Shown piece after piece: positions 12,016-18,083 of a stretch of DNA of 27,245 nt. The position numbers and the translations under genes are program-made. The DNA lies in NCBI GenBank assembly GCA_964640435.1, contig CAZXFJ010000010.1, positions 1 through 27,245 on the forward strand, read 5' to 3'. Source of the DNA: GWA1-39-11 sp964640435. Its GTDB lineage: Bacteria; Patescibacteriota; Microgenomatia; Levybacterales; GWA1-39-11. Position 1 is the stretch's first letter, and every line of letters starts with the position of its first letter. The notes below the pieces were generated by a model. The model did no database searches. It was not told where the DNA came from and saw only the letters and a program-made list of their open reading frames with translations.

Positions 12016-12044
12016 ATTATAGCATATAACTATGGGTCTGTCAA
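12016..12044 (-). promoter_or_regulatory. Perfect consensus promoter (TTGACA-17-TATAAT)
   Basis: The -35 at 12044-12039 and -10 at 12021-12016 match consensus at all positions with optimal spacing. The predicted start is near 12009. The 9-bp direct repeat ACCCATAGT (minus strand) occurs at 12060-12052 and 12037-12029, on both sides of the -35 and 23 bp apart. Confidence 0.8.
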
Positions 12045-12084
12045 GTACACTACTATGGGTTAAAGTGGTTAATTTAGCCTCAAA

Positions 12085-12666
12085 TTAGAGAGCTAGAGCT
12101 ATTCTATCCATGACATATGACACGTTTGCTGCCCAGGTACCATCATTACTCGGTGTGTATTTAGTCATAATCTGCTCTGGTTCGACCAGACCTTTACCAT
12201 GGTAGTTTTCAGCGAGAGTTTTACTTATTATCTCTATTGCTTGTCCGTAGTTATCAAAAGCTGTTCTTTTCTTTCCATATATTCCAAAGCCCCAGCAGTT
12301 ATTTGTTCCTTTTGGAGCTTTAAGACAAAGCGTACTTTCCTGCATGGCAATAGCTGGTAAAAGTCTGTAATCAAGTCCGTACTCATCTGCCTTTTTAACA
12401 ATTAGCTCGGAGTACTCTTCTAGTGGTGAATTGTAGCGATCAAAGAATTCTCTCAAAACATCTACGCGTGCTTCGCGATGATCAACAATAACTGACGTTT
12501 CAGTTGGGGCACTTGCAAGGGTTATTAAAGGTATTCTGTTGGCTGCCTGTGGAGCAAGTTCAGCTGCATTCGCGCGAGTAAGAAAATTGGCATAGAAGGA
12601 AAGCGCCAATATAAATATAGGAGCAAAAATAAAGTAACCAGCAAGCAGAACCAGCCTCATTTTCAT
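12085..12666 (-). CDS. Secreted or membrane-anchored lysozyme-like protein (paralogue 2)
   Basis: A 193-aa protein with an N-terminal hydrophobic helix (MKMRLVLLAGYFIFAPIFIL; signal peptide or anchor). Its lysozyme-like domain matches the gene at 11330-11875: RYNSPLEEYSEL, then KADEYGLDYRLLPAIAMQES with the probable catalytic Glu in MQES, then NCWGFGIYG and GTWAANVSYVMDRI. Cys pairs (near STLC and NNC) could form a disulphide that paralogue 1 lacks. Starts upstream of the ATG at 12666 fall on or before the predicted transcription start, so this ATG (or the next at 12660) is chosen. It probably remodels peptidoglycan outside the membrane. Confidence 0.78.
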   Translation of the reverse strand: MKMRLVLLAGYFIFAPIFILALSFYANFLTRANAAELAPQAANRIPLITLASAPTETSVIVDHREARVDVLREFFDRYNSPLEEYSELIVKKADEYGLDYRLLPAIAMQESTLCLKAPKGTNNCWGFGIYGKKRTAFDNYGQAIEIISKTLAENYHGKGLVEPEQIMTKYTPSNDGTWAANVSYVMDRIALAL

Positions 12667-12677
12667 GCTTATCATTA

Positions 12678-12706
12678 ATAGTGACAAATTTTCGTAAACT
12701 TGTCAA
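12678..12706 (-). promoter_or_regulatory. Promoter of lysozyme-like paralogue 2 (TTGACA-17-CACTAT)
   Basis: The -35 at 12706-12701 overlaps the -35 of the divergent tRNA promoter. The -10 is at 12683-12678. The predicted start is near 12671. Confidence 0.5.
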
Positions 12707-12728
12707 TGAATCAACTTGAAGGTAAAAT
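12700..12728 (+). promoter_or_regulatory. Promoter of tRNA-Leu(CAG) (TTGTCA-17-TAAAAT)
   Basis: The -35 at 12700-12705 overlaps by five bases the -35 of the opposite promoter. The -10 is at 12723-12728. The predicted start is near 12735. Confidence 0.62.
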
Positions 12729-12737
12729 TAAGCACTT

Positions 12738-12820
12738 GCCAGAGTGATGAAATGGTAGACATGCAGTGTTCAGAACGCTGTAAGCATACGCTTGTGGAGG
12801 TTCGAATCCTCTCTCTGGCA
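12738..12820 (+). tRNA. tRNA-Leu (anticodon CAG)
   Basis: Acceptor GCCAGAG pairs with CTCTGGC. Anticodon stem CAGTG/CGCTG holds loop TTCAGAA, giving CAG. Long variable arm; T loop TTCGAAT. CCA is not encoded. Confidence 0.94.
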
Positions 12821-12840
12821 CAGATTGTAATCTTCATTAC

Positions 12841-12869
12841 TTGACAAGCTTTTTGCAAAGGTCTACGCT
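12841..12869 (+). promoter_or_regulatory. Promoter of the DUF1761 gene (TTGACA-17-TACGCT)
   Basis: The -35 at 12841-12846 and -10 at 12864-12869. The predicted start near 12876 gives a leader of about 36 nt that includes a Shine-Dalgarno. Confidence 0.6.
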
Positions 12870-12911
12870 CAGATTAGGTTTGATTCTAATAAAGGAAGGG
12901 GGTGACAAAAT

Positions 12912-13316
12912 ATGATGATGGATGTTAATTTTCTAGGAATTTTAGTTTGTGCAGTTGCTGCGATGATACTCGGATATCTTTGGTATGGACCAATGCTTTT
13001 TGGAAAAAGATGGATGAAGGAAGCAAAGGTATCAGAAGCTCAAAACAAAAAAGCTAACATGACTGGAATGTATATTTTAATGTTTGTTTCAGCGCTCGTT
13101 GAGGCATATGTTCTTTCAGTAATAATTTCAGTATTTTCAGCTACAACATTAATGGCTGGGTTTACTGGAGCTTTTTGGATTTGGTTGGGTTTTATAGCCA
13201 CAACTATGATTGGAATGGTTACTGCTGAAGGTCGCTCTTGGACATACTATGGTATAGTCGCAGGCTACCAATTAGTAGTATTACTTGTAATGAGTGCGAT
13301 TCTCGTTACTCTTTAG
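12912..13316 (+). CDS. DUF1761-family membrane protein
   Basis: A 134-aa protein with four hydrophobic helices (about residues 6-26, 50-72, 80-103 and 112-133). It has the N-terminal signature LGYLWYGPMLFGKRWMKE, typical of DUF1761 (G-x-x-W-Y-s-P-x-x-F-G-x-x-W), followed by a short cytosolic loop. The molecular function is unknown. It starts with three consecutive ATG codons. A good Shine-Dalgarno (AGGGGGTGA) precedes the first, making it one of few genes here with both a leader and a Shine-Dalgarno. It ends before a clear intrinsic terminator. Confidence 0.85.
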   Translation: MMMDVNFLGILVCAVAAMILGYLWYGPMLFGKRWMKEAKVSEAQNKKANMTGMYILMFVSALVEAYVLSVIISVFSATTLMAGFTGAFWIWLGFIATTMIGMVTAEGRSWTYYGIVAGYQLVVLLVMSAILVTL

Positions 13317-13338
13317 TTTTTTTAGGATTTAGAATAAG

Positions 13339-13372
13339 TCCCGCAGATTTTCTTGCGGGATTTATTTTTTAT
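13339..13372 (+). terminator. Intrinsic terminator after the DUF1761 gene
   Basis: TCCCGCA, 8-nt loop, TGCGGGA followed by a T-rich tract (TTTATTTTTTATT). The tract overlaps the stop of the convergent DUF475 gene. Confidence 0.85.
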
Positions 13373-14315
13373 TGAGCTTTGGGTTTGGTTGAAGTGTTGC
13401 TTCAATTGCTTTCAAGTCAATTCTCGATTTGTAGAAGAAGTATCCAACAGTAGCAAAAGTAATAACTGGAGAAACATAATGAGGAATATGTACTCCATAA
13501 CTATCTAAAATCATAATCGCTCCAAGGAAAAGAATTGAATACATTGCTCCATTTTTCAAATATTTATACTTTTTAATTCTGTCGATATTTGAAACTGTTA
13601 GTTGACGTAATACAATTGCACCTAAACCGTTTCCAAGTAATATTAATGGTACAGAAAGGGTAAAAGCAAAAGCACCAATTACTCCATCAATTGAGAATGT
13701 AGAATCTAGAACTTCAAGATAGGCAATTTTTGCAAAATCTGACATTCCCCCACCCAAAAGTTTTTTCTCTTGTTGTTCAGCAAAACCACGAAAGCCATGA
13801 ATAATAAAGAAGGCTGTAGAGCCAACAACTGCTCCAAATGCCATCCACGGGTTTTTTTCAAGTGCAAACCAGACAATAACTGTTAGAAGTACTGAGACAA
13901 TTGCAAAAAACCATGCTCCTTGTTTTTCAAAAAATCGCTCACCTCTGAGACCATAGTTTTTAGGTTCTAGGAAAAGCCAATTAAAGAAGAGGAAGACTAG
14001 AAATACTCCTCCACCCATCAGAAGAATTGGAGATGATGCTTCAATTGCATCGTGTACTTTTGGATCCCCAGAAAATGTTGCTGTAAGCGCTCCAACAATT
14101 CCAAGGCTTGGGTTTGAAAGAAAAACAATTAATAAAGGAAGTAAACCGCGGACAATAAAAACAGCAAAAAGTATTCCCCATACGAGGAAAAACTTCCTCG
14201 CCTTTTTGCCCATTGTTGAAAGAACTTCCGCATTGATAACTGCGTTATCTATAGAGGTTATTACTTCAAAAAGAGTTAATCCAAGTATAGTAAAAAGAAT
14301 AAAGCCAATTTCCAT
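13362..14315 (-). CDS. DUF475-family integral membrane protein (TerC-like)
   Basis: A 317-aa protein with about eight or nine membrane helices. The N-terminal FEVITSIDNAVINAEVLSTM matches the TerC/DUF475 motif (E-x(2)-x-S-x-D-N-A-x(2)-N), where acidic residues lie within helix 1. The mid-protein ILLMGGGVFLVFLFFNWLF and the second acidic repeat LEVLDSTFSIDGVIGAFAF, another S-x-D-x-x region, are typical of the internally duplicated family. TerC relatives are linked to metal (Mn) export, but the substrate of DUF475 is not established. The ATG at 14315 is 2 nt from the predicted start of an extended -10 promoter, so the mRNA is leaderless. It is divergent from tRNA-Leu(GAG). Confidence 0.9.
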   Translation of the reverse strand: MEIGFILFTILGLTLFEVITSIDNAVINAEVLSTMGKKARKFFLVWGILFAVFIVRGLLPLLIVFLSNPSLGIVGALTATFSGDPKVHDAIEASSPILLMGGGVFLVFLFFNWLFLEPKNYGLRGERFFEKQGAWFFAIVSVLLTVIVWFALEKNPWMAFGAVVGSTAFFIIHGFRGFAEQQEKKLLGGGMSDFAKIAYLEVLDSTFSIDGVIGAFAFTLSVPLILLGNGLGAIVLRQLTVSNIDRIKKYKYLKNGAMYSILFLGAIMILDSYGVHIPHYVSPVITFATVGYFFYKSRIDLKAIEATLQPNPKLNKK

Positions 14316-14323
14316 TAAAAGAT

Positions 14324-14332
14324 ATTATAGCA
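14324..14332 (-). promoter_or_regulatory. Extended -10 promoter (TGCTATAAT) of the DUF475 gene
   Basis: TATAAT at 14329-14324 with TG one base upstream. The predicted start near 14317 is 2 nt from the ATG. Confidence 0.6.
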
Positions 14333-14351
14333 AAGAAAATATTTGCTGTGG

Positions 14352-14379
14352 TTGTAATATACGTGGTTTTTGATAAAAT
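14352..14379 (+). promoter_or_regulatory. Promoter of tRNA-Leu(GAG) and tRNA-Val(UAC) (TTGTAA-16-TAAAAT)
   Basis: The -35 at 14352-14357 and -10 at 14374-14379, preceded by TGA. The predicted start is near 14386. The two tRNAs are 16 bp apart. Confidence 0.55.
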
Positions 14380-14396
14380 ATAACCTAACCTAATGC

Positions 14397-14483
14397 GCCG
14401 AGGTGGTGAAATTGGTATACACGCAAGATTGAGGTTCTTGTGTCCTTAAATAAGACGTGCAGGTTCAAGTCCTGTCCTCGGCA
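14397..14483 (+). tRNA. tRNA-Leu (anticodon GAG)
   Basis: Acceptor GCCGAGG pairs with CCTCGGC. Anticodon stem CAAGA/TCTTG holds loop TTGAGGT, giving GAG. Long variable arm; T loop TTCAAGT. CCA is not encoded. Confidence 0.95.
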
Positions 14484-14499
14484 CCCGGCGAATAAATTA

Positions 14500-14572
14500 G
14501 GGCGGTTAGCTCAGCTGGTAGAGCGTCGCATTTACACTGCGAATGTCGCGAGTTCGATCCTTGCACCGCCCA
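14500..14572 (+). tRNA. tRNA-Val (anticodon UAC)
   Basis: Acceptor GGGCGGT pairs with ACCGCCC. D arm GCTCAGCTGGTAGAGC. Anticodon stem TCGCA/TGCGA holds loop TTTACAC, giving UAC. T arm GCGAG TTCGATC CTTGC. CCA is not encoded. Confidence 0.96.
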
Positions 14573-14578
14573 CACTTA

Positions 14579-14607
14579 TTGAGTTTTGTGCCTAACTTCT
14601 ATATAAT
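14579..14607 (+). promoter_or_regulatory. Promoter of the 241-aa gene, leaderless (TTGAGT-17-TATAAT)
   Basis: The -35 at 14579-14584 and perfect -10 at 14602-14607. The predicted start falls on the A of the ATG at 14614. Confidence 0.7.
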
Positions 14608-14613
14608 CCCCCA

Positions 14614-15339
14614 ATGACAGAAAGTACAGTATATAGTCCTGAAAGATTTGGCCCAGCACCATTATTAAGAGATGTGCTTATTGAAAGCGCGTTTAGTCCG
14701 AATCGTTCACTACCTGAAAGCGTAGATAGAATCGACCTTGGTGTTTTTTCTGAAGAGGTTGAAAAAATGGCAATGGAAAGCTTCTTAAGTCCAGAAAAGA
14801 AATTTCTCACAAAAGTTGTATATGTGAATGGACGCGGAAGTGTTTTGGTGCAAAAAAGGACTTTTGAGTCACAAAATGGCCAGGCACAAATTGTTGGTCA
14901 ATCTTCTTCAATGCCAAGGGCAATGGCAAAGGAAACACGCTCTAAAGAAAGATATCCTGGAATGTTTATCACGGTTGAATCAAAACGAAATAGTGCAATT
15001 GACCTAGGATCATTTGTCTACCTTCTTGCAGACAATAGTTTTGAAATTTCTTTAACAAGTTCTATGTTGGAAACTAAAGATTTAAGACACATATTTTTCA
15101 GAGGGAAAGACAGTCCTCAAATGAGCATTGAAAAAGCTTTGGAAAAATTTTCTCTGTGGGATAACCAAATTCTCGAGAGAATTGGCCAACACACTTCGCC
15201 TGAAATGACGGAGGAAGAAAGACTCAGTATAGCGGAAAGAGCGGGATGGGCTCTTGTAAGACAAATTTGTAGGACATACGATTTAAATTTGTTTAGTGGT
15301 AGTTCTCATGCTAAAGTTTTAGAACGACAAGCCCTTTAG
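14614..15339 (+). CDS. Hypothetical protein, 241 aa
   Basis: Unrecognised soluble protein beginning MTESTVYSPERFGPAPLLRD. A central beta-rich region (FLTKVVYVNGRGSVLVQKRT and IDLGSFVYLLADNSFEISL) is followed by a helical C-terminus (MTEEERLSIAERAGWALVRQ). It has no signal peptide or membrane segment. The ATG at 14614 is fixed by a TTGAGT-17-TATAAT promoter whose start site coincides with it. It stands alone between two tRNA groups. The function is unknown. Confidence 0.75.
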   Translation: MTESTVYSPERFGPAPLLRDVLIESAFSPNRSLPESVDRIDLGVFSEEVEKMAMESFLSPEKKFLTKVVYVNGRGSVLVQKRTFESQNGQAQIVGQSSSMPRAMAKETRSKERYPGMFITVESKRNSAIDLGSFVYLLADNSFEISLTSSMLETKDLRHIFFRGKDSPQMSIEKALEKFSLWDNQILERIGQHTSPEMTEEERLSIAERAGWALVRQICRTYDLNLFSGSSHAKVLERQAL

Positions 15340-15414
15340 CGTTTTCGAGAATAACTTACAGTTTAAGACCCAGCTCTTTACTCTTGAGCACGAATTTAGT
15401 ATCATAATCTATCT

Positions 15415-15487
15415 GCCAAGATAGCCAAGGTGGTCAAGGCGCGTGTCTGAAGAACACGTTATCCGGGTTCAACTCCTGGTCTTGGCA
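15415..15487 (+). tRNA. tRNA-Phe (anticodon GAA)
   Basis: Acceptor GCCAAGA pairs with TCTTGGC. D arm GCC...GGC. Anticodon stem CGTGT/ACACG holds loop CTGAAGA, giving GAA. T loop TTCAACT. CCA is not encoded. Confidence 0.93.
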
Positions 15488-15494
15488 CTTAAGC

Positions 15495-15566
15495 GCGGGC
15501 GTAGTTCACCGGTAGAACGCCTCCTTGCCAAGGAGGAGGTAGTGGGTTCGATCCCCATCGCCCGCT
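15495..15566 (+). tRNA. tRNA-Gly (anticodon GCC)
   Basis: Acceptor GCGGGCG pairs with CGCCCGC. Anticodon stem CCTCC/GGAGG holds loop TTGCCAA, giving GCC. T arm TGGG TTCGATC CCCA. It lies 7 bp after tRNA-Phe and 4 bp before the riboflavin kinase gene, so all may share one transcript. Confidence 0.95.
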
Positions 15567-15570
15567 CATA

Positions 15571-15936
15571 ATGCATGAGATAAATGGAAAAGTTATAAAA
15601 GGAAAGCAACGCGGAAAAAAGCTAGGTTTCCCCACTGCCAATATAAAAACCCACGACAATATTCCACAAGGAATTTATATTTCCACTACAAATATTAAAG
15701 ATAAGATATATAATTCCATTACTTTTGTAGGAAATGCTGTAACATTTGGAGAAGAAGAAATATTTGTTGAAACATATATTCTAGATTTTAATGAAGATAT
15801 ATATGATAAGGAAATAAATGTAAATCTTCTTGAAAGAATAAGAGACAATGAAAAATTTGATACAGTTGAAAAACTCATCGAGCAAATAGAAAAAGATATT
15901 GCTTTAGCAAAAGAATACTTTAATAAAAATGTTTAG
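15571..15936 (+). CDS. Stand-alone riboflavin kinase domain (RibF C-terminal type)
   Basis: A 121-aa protein corresponding to the flavokinase half of bifunctional RibF, which makes FMN from riboflavin and ATP. The start MHEINGKVIKGKQRGKKLGF plus PTANI gives the family motif G-x-V-x-x-G-x-x-x-G-R/K-x-L-G-F-P-T-A-N, where the Thr/Asn bind Mg-ATP. The family motif YxGxxxxG is loosely represented by YNSITFVGNA, and FVETYILDFNEDIYDKEI contains the catalytic Glu (E-x-(Y/H)-(I/L)-x-x-F). The FAD synthetase domain is absent. It starts 4 bp after tRNA-Gly and overlaps the next gene by 8 nt. The pair looks more A/T-rich than its neighbours. Confidence 0.87.
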   Translation: MHEINGKVIKGKQRGKKLGFPTANIKTHDNIPQGIYISTTNIKDKIYNSITFVGNAVTFGEEEIFVETYILDFNEDIYDKEINVNLLERIRDNEKFDTVEKLIEQIEKDIALAKEYFNKNV

Positions 15937-16516
15937 CGGAATAATTAAAAAAACATCAAAAGCTTCTGCCATTAAAAAAAGGAAAGAAAGTATGGAAGTA
16001 AAATTTCCATTGCCTAAGGGATGGAAATTAACACTTGGAGAAAGCGTAAACATAGATGGAGTATGTTCAACGGTTAAAGATTTAACATCAAAAACATTTG
16101 ATGTTTATTACATGCCGGAAACTCTAGATAAAACAACTATGGGTAATCTTTCTTCTGATCACACATTTAATCTAGAAAGATGCCTAACTTTAAATGAATT
16201 AATTTCGGGACATCTTGTGTATGGACATGTTGATACGACTGCTAAAGTTGCCTCTATTGAATCTGCTGAGGATAGTAAGGTTATTAAGTTTACTCTTCCC
16301 GCAAATTTTACAAAATATATAGTATATAAAGGTTCAATATCAGTTAATGGAGTAAGTTTGACAATAGTCACAGTTGATAAAAATTCATTTAGTGTTTCAT
16401 TAATTCCTCATACACTAGAAAACACAAATCTTGATGAATTAATTGTTGGTGACAAGGTAAATATCGAAGTTGATATGCTGGCAAAACAAATAGAGAAGTT
16501 AATAAAACACCGTTAA
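15929..16516 (+). CDS. ribE: Riboflavin synthase (alpha chain type)
   Basis: A 195-aa lumazine-binding protein that turns two 6,7-dimethyl-8-ribityllumazines into riboflavin plus a pyrimidine. Two tandem barrel repeats are visible. The first (residues 1 to about 95) starts MFSGIIKK and contains SVNIDGVCSTV. The second contains SGHLVYGHVDTTAKV and SISVNGVSLTIV, and ends PHTLENTNLDELIVGDKVN-like, all typical of the family. The family start MF(T/S)GI(I/V) supports the ATG at 15929. It overlaps the flavokinase gene by 8 nt, so the last two steps to FMN are encoded together. No lumazine synthase, GTP cyclohydrolase II or RibD is visible in the window. Confidence 0.92.
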   Translation: MFSGIIKKTSKASAIKKRKESMEVKFPLPKGWKLTLGESVNIDGVCSTVKDLTSKTFDVYYMPETLDKTTMGNLSSDHTFNLERCLTLNELISGHLVYGHVDTTAKVASIESAEDSKVIKFTLPANFTKYIVYKGSISVNGVSLTIVTVDKNSFSVSLIPHTLENTNLDELIVGDKVNIEVDMLAKQIEKLIKHR

Positions 16517-16538
16517 ATCAGCCTATTCTAGCTTTTGC

Positions 16539-16568
16539 TTGACACATTTTGCTACATCTTGATATATT
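16539..16568 (+). promoter_or_regulatory. Promoter of the GH18-led block (TTGACA-18-TATATT)
   Basis: The -35 at 16539-16544 and -10 at 16563-16568. The predicted start near 16575 gives a leader of about 35 nt without an obvious Shine-Dalgarno. Confidence 0.62.
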
Positions 16569-16609
16569 GTTAACTCCGTACTTACGTAATTCTTAACGTT
16601 TTATTACTA

Positions 16610-17842
16610 ATGCAGAAAATCTTACATAAAGCCTCTCAAGTATTTGCAACTATTATTTTTGCCTTTGCACTCTCATTTGTTTTGAATATCAATTTATTCA
16701 TAAGCATGGGTTTATTTAGCTCGCAACAAAAGATAGAAACACCAGTTGCAAAAAAAGACTATGAAGTTTTTGGATTCGCACCATACTGGACAATAAATAG
16801 TTTAGATAATGTTGATTACAATACGCTTACTACAATGGCATATTTTGGTGTACCAATGAATGCTGATGGAACCCTTGATAAAACACACCCTGGATACACT
16901 ACAATTTTCTCTCCTAAAGCAAAAGAAGCATTTAAAATTGCAAAAAGTCACGGTACACGAGTGGTTTTAACTATGACTCAGATGGATAACGACGACATTA
17001 AATCGTTACTTGATAATCCTGTTGCTCAAGTAAGATCAATTAGAAATACAGTTAAACTTGCAAGGGAAAATGATTTCGGAGGAATTAATATAGATGTTGA
17101 GTACGTTGGAAATCCTGGAGCTGAATACAGGGAAAAATTTACCAAGTATGTAGAAAAATTTACTTCTGCAGTTCATAAAAATATTCCAGGTTCTCAGGTA
17201 ACTGTTTCTGTTTACGCCGCAGCAGTTAAAGATCCTAAGCTATATGACATTGGGGCTCTTTCTGGAAGATCGGATAAGATATTTATGATGGCATACGATT
17301 TTGCTACAAAGTCATCAACAGCGGCTGTTCCCACTTCTCCGCTCTATGGATATAAAGAAGGTAAATATTGGTATGACGTTTCAACAGCGGTAAAAGATTT
17401 TCTTAAAGTAATGCCCGCTGAAAAACTAGTACTTGGTCTTCCATGGTATGGATATAACTACCCAGTTCAAGAAGTGGCAGTAAAAGCAGAAAAATATGAT
17501 GGTTACTACTACAATTATTATTCGCGTGGAAGAAGATATACGGCTTATTATAGTTATCCATCAAAAACTCAAACAATGTCACTGGCTACTAGTATTAATC
17601 CTGAGCAAACTGGTTGGGATGATACAGGAAAAGTTGGATGGCGTGCATATAAAGAGGATGGCATATGGAGAATGATATTTCTTGAAGATTCAAGATCTTT
17701 AAAACTTAAGTATGAATTTGCAAAAGAAAATGGTTTAGCGGGAGTTGGAATATGGGCACTCGGGTTTGATTCAGGATCAAGCGAAATGTGGGATTTACTT
17801 TCAGCAGAATTTGGAACACAAATTGCTGATGCAAGGCAATAA
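16610..17842 (+). CDS. Secreted GH18-family (chitinase-like / spore-germination-like) hydrolase
   Basis: A 410-aa protein with an N-terminal hydrophobic helix (about residues 13-35; signal or anchor) followed by a TIM-barrel GH18 domain. Key segments are FGFAPYWT (strand 1), RVVLTMTQ, and FGGINIDVEY with catalytic Glu164. The family consensus DGxDxDxE is reduced here to GINIDVE, so the first Asp is replaced but the Asp/Glu pair is kept. Also present are IFMMAYDF, LVLGLPWYGY and the closing GVGIWALGFD Trp. A Tyr-rich insert (DGYYYNYYSRGRRYTAYYSY, about residues 297-316) lies before the end. It probably binds or cleaves a glycan such as chitin-like or peptidoglycan sugar chains outside the cell. 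First gene of a surface block. Confidence 0.88.
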   Translation: MQKILHKASQVFATIIFAFALSFVLNINLFISMGLFSSQQKIETPVAKKDYEVFGFAPYWTINSLDNVDYNTLTTMAYFGVPMNADGTLDKTHPGYTTIFSPKAKEAFKIAKSHGTRVVLTMTQMDNDDIKSLLDNPVAQVRSIRNTVKLARENDFGGINIDVEYVGNPGAEYREKFTKYVEKFTSAVHKNIPGSQVTVSVYAAAVKDPKLYDIGALSGRSDKIFMMAYDFATKSSTAAVPTSPLYGYKEGKYWYDVSTAVKDFLKVMPAEKLVLGLPWYGYNYPVQEVAVKAEKYDGYYYNYYSRGRRYTAYYSYPSKTQTMSLATSINPEQTGWDDTGKVGWRAYKEDGIWRMIFLEDSRSLKLKYEFAKENGLAGVGIWALGFDSGSSEMWDLLSAEFGTQIADARQ

Positions 17843-17843
17843 T

Positions 17844-18038
17844 ATGACTGAAGCTTTAAAAATAAGAAAATCAAGTTTGCTCTCTTTTATTTTAGGTTTA
17901 GTTGGAATTATGTTTGTAATGTTTTTGCAGGATTTTCACATAAATTCATATACATTCATGAAAAGGTTTTTACCAACAGAACAAGTCACTGTTTCAGACG
18001 AGGTTTTAACTAACACGTCAATTCTTAATACTAAATAA
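17844..18038 (+). CDS. Small single-span membrane protein, 64 aa
   Basis: A protein beginning MTEALKIRKSSLLSFILGLV with one transmembrane helix (about residues 12-29), a positively charged N-terminus (probably cytosolic) and a short outside tail (TEQVTVSDEVLTNTSILNTK). I recognise no family. It starts one base after the stop of the GH18 gene in the pattern TAATATG, the same coupled junction as pheS-pheT and infC-rpmI. It may be a membrane partner of the hydrolase; that rests on position only. Confidence 0.65.
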   Translation: MTEALKIRKSSLLSFILGLVGIMFVMFLQDFHINSYTFMKRFLPTEQVTVSDEVLTNTSILNTK

Positions 18039-18068
18039 TACTTCTTACACTATTCTAATAATTGGTTG

Positions 18069-18077
18069 TGATATGCT
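18069..18077 (+). promoter_or_regulatory. Extended -10 (TGATATGCT) before the NAGPA gene
   Basis: A -10-like TATGCT with TG one base upstream. The predicted start falls on the GTG start codon at 18084 (leaderless GTG). The same nonamer occurs before the gene at 23384. Confidence 0.5.
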
Positions 18078-18083
18078 TTATTT

